This document shows, in pieces, positions 46,137-54,040 of a DNA stretch of 64,000 bases (position 1 is the stretch's first letter; each line of letters opens with the position of its first letter). The position numbers and the translations under genes are program-made. The DNA comes from an uncultured Algibacter sp. (GTDB lineage Bacteria; Bacteroidota; Bacteroidia; Flavobacteriales; Flavobacteriaceae): assembly GCF_947495675.1 (NCBI RefSeq), contig NZ_CANLZX010000011.1, positions 1 through 64,000 of the forward strand, given 5' to 3'. The notes beneath the pieces are model-generated. The model was not told the origin of the DNA and made no database searches. It saw only the letters and a list, made by a program, of their open reading frames with translations.

Positions 46137-47258
46137 ATGGCTAAAAGAGATTATTACGAGGTATTAGGTATAAGTAAAGGCGCGAGTGCTGCAGAAATTA
46201 AAAAAGCTTACAGAAAAAGAGCTATTGAATTTCATCCTGATAAAAATCCAGATGATAAAAGCGCAGAAGCTAAATTTAAAGAAGCAGCTGAAGCATACGA
46301 AATATTAAGTGACGACAATAAAAAAGCACGTTACGATCAATATGGTCATCAAGCCTTCGAGAATGGCGGTGGCGGTTTTGGTGGCGGTGGCATGAATATG
46401 GATGACATATTCAGTCAGTTTGGCGACATATTTGGTGGTGGCGGTTTTGGCGGCGGTTTCTCTGGTTTTGGAGGTGGCGGTGGCCAACGTCGTGTTAAAG
46501 GGAGTAACCTGCGTATTCGTGTTAAGTTAACTTTAGAGGAAATAGCTACTGGCGTTGAAAAGAAAGTAAAAGTAAAACGTAAAGTTCAAGCACCTGGTAC
46601 TACCTATAAAACTTGTTCTACTTGTAATGGTTCTGGACAAGTAACACGTATAGCAAATACTATTTTAGGTAGAATGCAAACGTCTGCACCGTGTAATGTG
46701 TGTGGTGGCGCAGGACAAACAATTGATAAAAAGCCAAATGATGCAGATGCACAAGGGTTAAAAGTTGCTGAAGAAACCGTATCAATAAAAATACCTGCAG
46801 GTGTTGTTGATGGTATGCAACTTAAAGTCTCAGGAAAAGGTAACGAAGCACCAGGAAATGGTATTTCGGGAGATTTAATTGTTGTTATTGAAGAAGAAGT
46901 ACACAATAAATTGCAACGTGAGGGTGATAATTTACACTATGATTTATATGTAAGTTTTCCTGATGCTGTTTTAGGAACTTCAAAAGAAATAGATACAGTT
47001 ACTGGTAAAGTGCGTATAAAGGTTGAAGCTGGCGTGCAATCTGGTAAAATTTTGCGCTTACGCGGAAAAGGAATACCAAGTATAAATGGTTACGGTAAAG
47101 GTGATTTATTAGTGCATGTAAATGTTTGGACACCTAAAACCCTTAATAAACAACAAAAAGAGTTTTTTGAAACAATGCAGGAAGATGAGCATTTTTCACC
47201 AAAACCAGAAAGTTCAGATAAATCATTCTTTGAGAAAGTAAAAGATATGTTTTCGTAA
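46137..47258 (+). CDS. dnaJ: Chaperone DnaJ with a reduced zinc finger
   Basis: 373 residues. J domain with the HPD motif ([11 protein letters not shown] near residues 30-40), a Gly/Phe-rich segment (~75-120, GGGFGGG runs), then the Cys-rich region and two beta substrate-binding domains ending in VKDMFS. Only two CxxCxGxG motifs are present (CSTCNGSG near 160 and CNVCGGAG near 186) instead of four. The spacer ([20 protein letters not shown]) matches that between motifs 2 and 3, so one zinc site remains. It is in an operon with grpE. Terminator at 47279. Confidence 0.95.
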   Translation: MAKRDYYEVLGISKGASAAEIKKAYRKRAIEFHPDKNPDDKSAEAKFKEAAEAYEILSDDNKKARYDQYGHQAFENGGGGFGGGGMNMDDIFSQFGDIFGGGGFGGGFSGFGGGGGQRRVKGSNLRIRVKLTLEEIATGVEKKVKVKRKVQAPGTTYKTCSTCNGSGQVTRIANTILGRMQTSAPCNVCGGAGQTIDKKPNDADAQGLKVAEETVSIKIPAGVVDGMQLKVSGKGNEAPGNGISGDLIVVIEEEVHNKLQREGDNLHYDLYVSFPDAVLGTSKEIDTVTGKVRIKVEAGVQSGKILRLRGKGIPSINGYGKGDLLVHVNVWTPKTLNKQQKEFFETMQEDEHFSPKPESSDKSFFEKVKDMFS

Positions 47259-47278
47259 ATAAACTTTATAAGTTTTAC

Positions 47279-47310
47279 AAAAAATCCGCTTTTAAAGCGG
47301 ATTTTTTTTT
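47279..47310. terminator. Terminator of grpE-dnaJ
   Basis: AAAAAATCCGCTTTAAAGCGGATTTTTT-type palindrome with arms AATCCGCTTT and AAAGCGGATT, and a T-run, 20 bases after the dnaJ stop. Confidence 0.9.
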
Positions 47311-47336
47311 GCTCCAAAACAAGAAAATTAACAGTT

Positions 47337-47369
47337 TTGCTATTAGTAAAGAAAAAAAAACTATATTTG
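47337..47369 (+). promoter_or_regulatory. Promoter inside the dnaJ-natA gap
   Basis: TTG (47337-47339), 22-base spacer, TATATTTG (47362-47369). It lies between the dnaJ terminator and a second terminator at 47423-47461, so its immediate product would be an RNA of ~85 nt. It could also feed the ABC transporter genes by read-through. Confidence 0.45.
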
Positions 47370-47422
47370 AATATCACTAATTTATTTTAGTGATAATTTT
47401 TCTTTTTCATAGCAATTTTTTT

Positions 47423-47461
47423 CCCATCCTTAATTTTATTAAGGGTGGGTTTTGTTTTTTT
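47423..47461 (+). terminator. Second terminator upstream of the ABC transporter genes
   Basis: CCCATCCTTAA, loop TTTTA, TTAAGGGTGGG, then TTTTGTTTTTTT. 11-bp stem with one G-U-type mismatch. A smaller 8-bp hairpin (ATCACTAA / TTAGTGAT) precedes it at 47373-47394. Neither belongs to dnaJ, which already has its own terminator. Confidence 0.75.
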
Positions 47462-47578
47462 AGAGGATTAATTCATTAAAAAACATAAATTTTTAAATCA
47501 TAATTATTACTTAAAGCATTAAGTTTCTAGACTAAACATTTAATATATTTACCATTCAGAAGTAATTAAAAAATCTAC

Positions 47579-48505
47579 ATGAATAACTTGCTTGAAGTTA
47601 ATAATGTTTCTAAATATTTCGGAGCTTTTAAAGCTTTAAATGATGTGTCAATAACCATTCCTAAAGGAAGTATATTTGGTTTGCTTGGTCCTAATGGGGC
47701 AGGAAAAACAACACTTATACGGGTTATTAATCAAATAACTATGCCAGATCAAGGTACCGTTATTTTGGATGGAGAACCACTTAGCCAAAAACATATTATG
47801 GATATTGGTTATCTGCCAGAAGAGCGAGGTTTATATAAATCAATGAAAGTTGGTGAACAAGCCATTTACTTAGCCCAATTAAAAGGATTAAGTAAGGCAG
47901 AAGCAAAAAAACGATTAAAATATTGGTTTGATCGTTTAGAAATAGGTGACTGGTGGAACAAAAAAATTCAGGAACTATCAAAAGGTATGGCCCAAAAAAT
48001 ACAATTTGTAGTTACGGTGCTACATGAACCTAAATTGTTAATTTTTGATGAGCCATTTTCAGGATTCGATCCTATAAATGCCAATTTAATTAAAGACGAA
48101 ATTTTACGACTACGAGAAAACGGAGCAACAGTTATTTTTTCTACTCACAGAATGGAATCGGTTGAAGAGTTGTGCGACGATATAGCTTTAATTCATAAGT
48201 CAAATAAAATATTAGATGGAAAATTAGTCGATGTAAAACGCCAATACAAAATTAATACTTACCAAGTAGGAATTAGAGCAAATAACCAATCTGAACTGGA
48301 AAAACAATTGTCTGAAAAGTTTAAAGTATCAAAAGCCAATTTTAAAACTTTAGAGGATGAACTTAAGTTGAATATCAAACTTCAGGAAGGTGAAAATCCT
48401 AATGATTTATTAAGTTATTTAACCTCAAAAGGGTCAATATCTCATTTTGTAGAGCTTATTCCAAGTGTAAACGATATTTTTATTCAAGCTGTTAAGAGTA
48501 ACTAG
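47579..48505 (+). CDS. ABC transporter ATP-binding protein (NatA-like)
   Basis: 308 residues. Walker A GPNGAGKTT near residues 39-47, signature ELSKGMAQKIQF near 134-145 (LSGGQ variant LSKGM), Walker B LLIFDEPFSGFD near 155-166 and H-loop STHRMES near 191. The C-terminal ~90 residues form the extra domain (DUF4162-like) found in NatA-type exporters. It pairs with the permease 3 bases downstream. Predicted to drive efflux, possibly of sodium or a lipid-like compound; the substrate is not readable. Confidence 0.93.
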   Translation: MNNLLEVNNVSKYFGAFKALNDVSITIPKGSIFGLLGPNGAGKTTLIRVINQITMPDQGTVILDGEPLSQKHIMDIGYLPEERGLYKSMKVGEQAIYLAQLKGLSKAEAKKRLKYWFDRLEIGDWWNKKIQELSKGMAQKIQFVVTVLHEPKLLIFDEPFSGFDPINANLIKDEILRLRENGATVIFSTHRMESVEELCDDIALIHKSNKILDGKLVDVKRQYKINTYQVGIRANNQSELEKQLSEKFKVSKANFKTLEDELKLNIKLQEGENPNDLLSYLTSKGSISHFVELIPSVNDIFIQAVKSN

Positions 48506-48508
48506 ATT

Positions 48509-49822
48509 ATGAACCATTTACCACTTATTATAAAACGCGAATATTTAACTAAGGTTAAAAACAAGTCGTTTATTGTAATGACTTTTTTGAGCCCGATAAT
48601 ATTTATAGCATTTATAGCTATTGTGGCTTATTTGGCACAAATGAATAATGATAAAACACGAGTGGTATCTATTTTAGACGAATCTGGATTAATTAAAGAT
48701 GTTTTTAAAAATTCTGAAAACACGTCTTATAATTATCTTGAAGGCATGTCGCTTAACGATGCTAAAATGTTAGTACAAGAAAGCGAAGGGTATGGGTTAT
48801 TATATATTTCTGAAGTGTCAGAAGAACATTTAAATTCAAAAAATATTACATTTTATTCTGAAGAATCACCATCGTTAACATTGATTTCAGCTTTAGAAAG
48901 TGAAATTCAATCAGAATTAACCCTTCAAAATAGAATAAAAGAAGGTATAGATGTAGAAAAGTTAAAAGCTTCAATAGTAAGTATTGATATTAATCAAGAA
49001 AGTTTTGAAGGCGAAAAAACATCGAAAGTTGATAGTGTTGTAAAACTAATTTTTGGTGGTGCCGCAGGATATTTACTTTTTATGTTTATTATAATTTATG
49101 GAAACATGATAATGCGTAGCGTTATTGAAGAAAAAACGAGTAGAATTATAGAAGTAATTATCTCTTCTGTAAAACCAGTACAATTAATGCTTGGTAAAAT
49201 TATTGGCACCTCATTAGCAGGGATCACACAATTTGTTGTTTGGATTATTTTAGGAGGTGTTTTAATGACAGTAGCCTCATTAATTCTTGGTATTGATATT
49301 TCACAAATGCAAACACCACAGCAGCAGTTGGTAGAACAAGCTATGGAGAATCCAGAAATAAATATGCAAATTCAAAACATATTTACAGCGTTTTTTAATT
49401 TGCCCTTAGCCAATTTAATTATTGCTTTTATATTATTCTTTATATGTGGTTATTTACTATATAGTTCATTTTATGCAGCTATAGGAGCAGCTGTTGATAA
49501 TGAAACAGATACACAACAATTTATGTTACCAATAATTTTACCACTTGTATTGGCAGTTTATATTGGTATCTTTACTGTTATTGAGGATCCGCATGGAACA
49601 GTTTCAACAATATTTTCGTTTGTACCATTAACATCGCCTGTTGTAATGCTTATGCGAATTCCTTTTGGTGTACCTCTTTGGCAACAAATTTTGTCATTAC
49701 TAATATTAATAGGCACATTTATGCTTACAGTTTGGTTTGCTGCAAAAATATATCGCGTTGGTATTTTAATGTATGGCAAAAAGCCGAGTTATAAAGAACT
49801 AATAAAATGGATTAAATATTAA
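48509..49822 (+). CDS. ABC transporter permease (NatB/ABC-2 type)
   Basis: 437 residues. An N-terminal helix (FIVMTFLSPIIFIAFIAIVA near 20-39), a large extracytoplasmic domain (~45-170), then five or six membrane helices, with SVIEEKTSRIIEVIISSVKP near residues 207-226, the classical ABC-2 motif, and KIIGTSLAGITQFVVW. Partner of the NatA-like ATPase 3 bases upstream. The next gene follows after a single base, so all three are one operon. Confidence 0.92.
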   Translation: MNHLPLIIKREYLTKVKNKSFIVMTFLSPIIFIAFIAIVAYLAQMNNDKTRVVSILDESGLIKDVFKNSENTSYNYLEGMSLNDAKMLVQESEGYGLLYISEVSEEHLNSKNITFYSEESPSLTLISALESEIQSELTLQNRIKEGIDVEKLKASIVSIDINQESFEGEKTSKVDSVVKLIFGGAAGYLLFMFIIIYGNMIMRSVIEEKTSRIIEVIISSVKPVQLMLGKIIGTSLAGITQFVVWIILGGVLMTVASLILGIDISQMQTPQQQLVEQAMENPEINMQIQNIFTAFFNLPLANLIIAFILFFICGYLLYSSFYAAIGAAVDNETDTQQFMLPIILPLVLAVYIGIFTVIEDPHGTVSTIFSFVPLTSPVVMLMRIPFGVPLWQQILSLLILIGTFMLTVWFAAKIYRVGILMYGKKPSYKELIKWIKY

Positions 49823-49823
49823 T

Positions 49824-50747
49824 ATGCAAGATCATGTAAAAGACCAACTTGAAGATCAAGTTAATAAAGTAGAGCATGCAATAACTGAAAGTACCTTATG
49901 GGAAAAGTTAGGAGATTTGCTTGAATATAAAATTATTGATTTTACATCTGGAACAGGAGATAATGCTCATGATATAGTACTAAAAGTAAAGTATTTATTA
50001 TTAGTTGCATTTGTCTTAATAGCCACTACATATCTTTTAAAATGGGTTAGGCGTTTGGTAACTAAACATATGCCTGCAGATGATAAAGCAAAATTTACAA
50101 CTGTTTTTTCTTTTGCCAGATGGATAATTTATTTAATTGTTATACTAGTTGTTTTTGATTCTATTGGAGTTAATGTTACCGCTATATTTGCAGCTTCAGC
50201 AGCATTGTTAATAGGTGTTGGTTTAGCATTACAAACCCTTTTTCAAGATATTATTTCTGGTATATTTATTTTAATTGATCAATCTGTTCATGTGGGAGAT
50301 ATTATTGAAATTGATGGCAAAGTAGGAAGAGTAGATGAGATAAAATTAAGAACAACACGTGCTGTAACAATTGATAATAAAGTTTTAGTTATACCAAACC
50401 ATTTATATTTGGAGAATAGCTTATATAACTGGACTCAAAATGGTTCTAGTACAAGAGAATCTGTAATGGTTGGTGTTGCTTATGGAAGCGATATTCAATT
50501 GGTTAAAAAACTTTTAATTCAAGCAGCTAGTACAAACCCTAGTGTATTAAGTGAGCCCGAACCAACCGTTGTTTTTACAGATTTTGGAGAAAGTTCACTA
50601 GATTTTAAAATTGTATTTACCATTAACGATAGTTTTAAGGCACAATTTCCTAAAAGTGAAATTCGTTTTGAAATTGATAGATTATTTAGAGAAAATAATA
50701 TCACGATTCCTTTCCCTCAAAGAGATGTTCATGTTTATAAAAGCTAA
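49824..50747 (+). CDS. MscS family mechanosensitive ion channel
   Basis: 307 residues. N-terminal amphipathic segment, then three helices (near 51-67, 92-112, 118-140), the pore helix with small residues (IFAASAALLIGVGLALQTLFQ near 124-144) and the beta domain start GIFILIDQSVHVGDIIEIDG near 147-166. The cytoplasmic vestibule domain follows (TRAVTIDNKVLVIPNHL). It releases solutes on osmotic downshock. It overlaps in transcription with the ABC transporter operon, one base behind the permease stop. Confidence 0.94.
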   Translation: MQDHVKDQLEDQVNKVEHAITESTLWEKLGDLLEYKIIDFTSGTGDNAHDIVLKVKYLLLVAFVLIATTYLLKWVRRLVTKHMPADDKAKFTTVFSFARWIIYLIVILVVFDSIGVNVTAIFAASAALLIGVGLALQTLFQDIISGIFILIDQSVHVGDIIEIDGKVGRVDEIKLRTTRAVTIDNKVLVIPNHLYLENSLYNWTQNGSSTRESVMVGVAYGSDIQLVKKLLIQAASTNPSVLSEPEPTVVFTDFGESSLDFKIVFTINDSFKAQFPKSEIRFEIDRLFRENNITIPFPQRDVHVYKS

Positions 50748-50837
50748 AAATTATTAGTAAAGTTTTCTATTTGTGTTAATTTAAATAGTAATAGCATTAA
50801 CTTTAATAAATAAAAATTGCGTTATTCAGGTTCTAAT

Positions 50838-51737
50838 ATGAATGGAAATAAAATGATTAAAAAAGAACTAAAATGGATTGTTATTTTGTGTATGTTCTTA
50901 GCTTTTCAAACCTCTAATGCGCAACTTACAGATTTAGCTCGATTAGAATATTCGTTTATCCCTCAAAGTAATTCAGAAGATCAATATACAAGGCTAAGAG
51001 CACTTTTAAACTACCCTATAAAACTTAAAGAAGATGATTATCTAATTATAGGGGCAGAGTACAACCGTATTTTTCTTAATTTAGAAGAAAGTTATCCTTT
51101 TGATACATCCAAACTAAATAGGTTGCATATTATAGATTTAAATCTGGGTTATACTTTTAAATGGAATGAAAATTGGCGTTTTGGTGTGAAATTTAATCCT
51201 CGAATTGCATCAACACTAACAGAATCCTTAACATCAGATGATTTTTTTTTAAACGGAGGTATATTTTTTGTGAATGATAAAACAAATAGTGTAAGTTTAA
51301 AACGTCCGTATCGTTTAATTTTAGGACTAACTTATAATGCAACTACAGGATTACCTTTTCCGTTACCATTTATAAGTTATTATAGAGCTTTAAATAAAAA
51401 TTGGAGTTTTAATGCGGGTGTTCCAAAATCAAATTTAAAGTATACCTTTAATGAAAAAAATAACATGCAGGCATTTGTTGGTTTAGATGGATATTTAGCA
51501 CACCTACAAAAATCAACAATAATAAATGGTCAAAATGTCGATCACATTTCATTATCTGTTGCCATTGGGGGACTTGGGTACGAATATTGCTTTACTAAAC
51601 ATTTAGTAGCTTATATGTATACAGGTTATACATTTAGATTAAATAACGTATTAAGAAATAAAGATAGAGAAGAAGTTTTTAAATTAAATGATTTAAATGC
51701 ATTCTATTTAAGAACCGGACTTAAATTTAAAATATAA
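50838..51737 (+). CDS. DUF6268 outer-membrane protein
   Basis: About 299 residues. Signal peptide (WIVILCMFLAFQTSNAQ), then a beta-barrel-like chain rich in aromatic strands: ARLEYSFIPQSNSEDQYTRL, IDLNLGYTFKWNENWRFGVK and GLPFPLPFISYYRALNKNWS, as in DUF6268. The frame is open from a TTG at 50817; ATGs at 50838 and 50853 are both possible, and I chose 50838. The response-regulator gene begins 2 bases after the stop, so the two are coupled. Confidence 0.8.
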   Translation: MNGNKMIKKELKWIVILCMFLAFQTSNAQLTDLARLEYSFIPQSNSEDQYTRLRALLNYPIKLKEDDYLIIGAEYNRIFLNLEESYPFDTSKLNRLHIIDLNLGYTFKWNENWRFGVKFNPRIASTLTESLTSDDFFLNGGIFFVNDKTNSVSLKRPYRLILGLTYNATTGLPFPLPFISYYRALNKNWSFNAGVPKSNLKYTFNEKNNMQAFVGLDGYLAHLQKSTIINGQNVDHISLSVAIGGLGYEYCFTKHLVAYMYTGYTFRLNNVLRNKDREEVFKLNDLNAFYLRTGLKFKI

Positions 51738-51739
51738 TT

Positions 51740-52903
51740 ATGTCAAAAATATTAGTAATTGAAGATGAAGCTGCGATAAGACGTGTGCTAGTAAAAATTC
51801 TTTCAGAAGAAAATGAAGCCTATAAAGTTGATGAGGCCGAAGATGGATTAGTAGGTATTGAAAAAATAAAAAATGAAGATTTTGATTTGGTACTTTGTGA
51901 CATCAAAATGCCAAAAATGGATGGTGTTGAAGTTTTAGAAGCTGTAAAAAAAATTAAACCAGAAACACCAATAGTTATGATTTCAGGACACGGTGATTTG
52001 GATACCGCAGTAAATACTATGCGTCTTGGAGCTTTTGATTATATTTCAAAACCACCAGATTTAAATAGATTGTTAAATACAGTAAGAAATGCTTTAGATA
52101 GAAAAGAATTAGTTGTTGAAAATAAAATCTTAAAGAAAAAAGTTAGCAAAAAATACGAAATGATTGGAGATAGCAACGCTATTTCACAAATAAAAGATAT
52201 TATAGATAAAGTAGCACCAACCGATGCACGTGTTTTAATTACAGGCCCAAATGGAACTGGTAAAGAATTAGTAGCACATTGGATACATCAAAAAAGCGAT
52301 CGTGCTAAAGGTAATTTAATTGAGGTTAACTGTGCAGCCATACCAAGTGAACTTATAGAAAGTGAATTGTTTGGTCATGTAAAAGGTGCTTTTACTAGTG
52401 CAAATAAAGATAGAGCTGGAAAATTTGAAGCAGCTAATGGAGGTACTATTTTTCTTGATGAAATAGGAGATATGAGCCTTTCTGCACAAGCTAAAGTATT
52501 ACGTGCTTTACAAGAAAGTAGGGTACAGCGTGTGGGTAGCGATAAAGATATTAAAGTAGATGTTCGTGTTGTTGCAGCCACAAATAAAAACTTAAAAAAA
52601 GAAATTGAAGAAGGACGATTCCGTGAAGATCTCTACCATAGATTAGCTGTAATATTAATAAAAGTACCAGCATTAAATGACCGAAGAGATGATATTCCTT
52701 TATTAGTAAAACACTTCTCAGAAAAAATAGCAAGCGAGCAAGGTACAGCCAAAAAAGTATTTTCAGATAAAGCTATAAAGTTACTTCAAGAGTATGATTG
52801 GACAGGAAATATAAGAGAATTACGTAACGTTATAGAACGTTTAATTATTCTTGGTGGAACGGAAGTTAGCGAGGAAGATGTTAAATTATTTGCTTCTAAA
52901 TAG
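51740..52903 (+). CDS. NtrC-like response regulator (receiver + AAA+) without DNA-binding domain
   Basis: 387 residues. Receiver domain near 1-120 with phospho-acceptor in LVLCDIKMPKMDG (Asp ~54) and the terminal KP (YISKP). AAA+ sigma-54-activator domain near 140-375: Walker A GPNGTGKE near 169, Walker B GGTIFLDEIGD near 233, R-finger region RFREDLYHRL. The sigma-54 contact loop reads GAFTSA (216-221) instead of GAFTGA. The chain ends ~10 residues after the AAA+ lid, so the usual Fis-type helix-turn-helix is missing. No histidine kinase gene is adjacent. It is 2 bases behind the DUF6268 gene. Confidence 0.93.
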   Translation: MSKILVIEDEAAIRRVLVKILSEENEAYKVDEAEDGLVGIEKIKNEDFDLVLCDIKMPKMDGVEVLEAVKKIKPETPIVMISGHGDLDTAVNTMRLGAFDYISKPPDLNRLLNTVRNALDRKELVVENKILKKKVSKKYEMIGDSNAISQIKDIIDKVAPTDARVLITGPNGTGKELVAHWIHQKSDRAKGNLIEVNCAAIPSELIESELFGHVKGAFTSANKDRAGKFEAANGGTIFLDEIGDMSLSAQAKVLRALQESRVQRVGSDKDIKVDVRVVAATNKNLKKEIEEGRFREDLYHRLAVILIKVPALNDRRDDIPLLVKHFSEKIASEQGTAKKVFSDKAIKLLQEYDWTGNIRELRNVIERLIILGGTEVSEEDVKLFASK

Positions 52904-52952
52904 CAGAAAAAAGCCCATATCTTAATATATTTAAACCAGATAAAATTTGATT

Positions 52953-53804
52953 ATGAAAGACTATAAAGTAACTTCAAACATATCTTTAAAAAATTCAGAA
53001 ACAAAAGTAGTTATTGACAATGCCGAAAAAGAACTAAAAAAAGTTAGAAAGCAATTAGCTAAACTACAAGATACTTTATACGCTCACGGGAAATATGCCG
53101 TTTTAATATGCTTACAAGGTATGGATACAGCAGGAAAAGACAGTTTAATTCGCGAGGTGTTTAAAGATATAAATGCAAGAGGCGTTGTGGTTCATAGTTT
53201 TAAAGTTCCAACAGAGCTCGAGTTAAAACACGATTATTTATGGAGACATTATATCGCACTTCCAGCTCGAGGAAAATTTGGTGTTTTTAATAGAACACAT
53301 TATGAAAACGTACTTGTAACCCGAGTACATCCTGGATATATAATGGGCGAAAATATTCCAAACGTTAATTCAACAGATGATATTAATGATGCATTTTGGG
53401 ATAAACGTTTTGAGCAGATTAATAATTTTGAAAAACACATTGCAGAAAACGGCACTTTAATATTTAAATTCTTTTTAAACCTTTCTAAAGAAGAACAAAA
53501 AAATAGACTTTTGCGACGTTTACGTAAGCAAGAAAAAAACTGGAAATTCTCTCCTGGCGATTTAAAAGAGCGCAAATTATGGGATAAATATCAATTCTGT
53601 TATGAAGATGCCATAAATAGAACATCCAAGCCACATGCACCTTGGTATGCTATTCCTGCCGATGATAAACCATCTGCAAGATTTCTAGTTGCAAAAATCC
53701 TGCTAGATACTTTAAGTACATATAAGGACATCAAAGAGCCAGAATTAGATGATGCTATTAAAGCCAATATCGAAATGTATAAACAACAACTAAATAACGA
53801 ATAG
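52953..53804 (+). CDS. Polyphosphate kinase 2 family protein (class III-like)
   Basis: 283 residues. Uses polyphosphate to phosphorylate nucleotides. Walker A GMDTAGKDSLIREVF near residues 53-67, lid motif FGVFNRTHYENVLVTRVHP near 109-127 (typical of the class III group acting on AMP and ADP), then KFFLNLSKEEQKNRLLRRL and the C-terminal HAPWYAIPADDKPSARFLVA. Class assignment is from motifs only. The frame is open from a TTG at 52947; I took the ATG at 52953 (MKDYKVTSNIS). Intergenic repeat copy C starts 3 bases after the stop. Confidence 0.92.
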   Translation: MKDYKVTSNISLKNSETKVVIDNAEKELKKVRKQLAKLQDTLYAHGKYAVLICLQGMDTAGKDSLIREVFKDINARGVVVHSFKVPTELELKHDYLWRHYIALPARGKFGVFNRTHYENVLVTRVHPGYIMGENIPNVNSTDDINDAFWDKRFEQINNFEKHIAENGTLIFKFFLNLSKEEQKNRLLRRLRKQEKNWKFSPGDLKERKLWDKYQFCYEDAINRTSKPHAPWYAIPADDKPSARFLVAKILLDTLSTYKDIKEPELDDAIKANIEMYKQQLNNE

Positions 53805-53807
53805 TTT

Positions 53808-53952
53808 TTGGGCGTTTTAACACGCTTTCCGCTAAATCTTTTGCGTTGCAGTAATAAATTTAGAGTATTATGTTAAATTAATATTTTTAGTTTACAGTAA
53901 AATTCATAACACAAATACTTCGCAAAAAGGATGCCGCTGCAATCGTTAACGC
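53808..53952. repeat. Intergenic modular repeat, copy C (145 bp, expanded core)
   Basis: Begins TTGGGCGTTTTAACACGCTT and ends GCAAAAAGGATGCCGCTGCA ATC GTTAACGC. Its right part (from 53921) closely matches copy A; its left part is more diverged. Between the pairing arms ATCTTTTGCG (53837-53846) and CGCAAAAAGGAT (53921-53932) lie ~75 AT-rich bases, where copy A has a 7-base loop. Confidence 0.75.
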
Positions 53953-54040
53953 ATTAGTTTTATGGTATTAACACAAATTTAAGTTTAAGATTTTTATAGT
54001 AAATTTTAAGAATACTATCTTTAAACACAAATATAATTTT

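Noticed and set aside
46340..46500. GGTGGCGG-type runs that look like a simple repeat
   Set aside because: They are the Gly/Phe-rich segment of dnaJ, a normal part of the protein.
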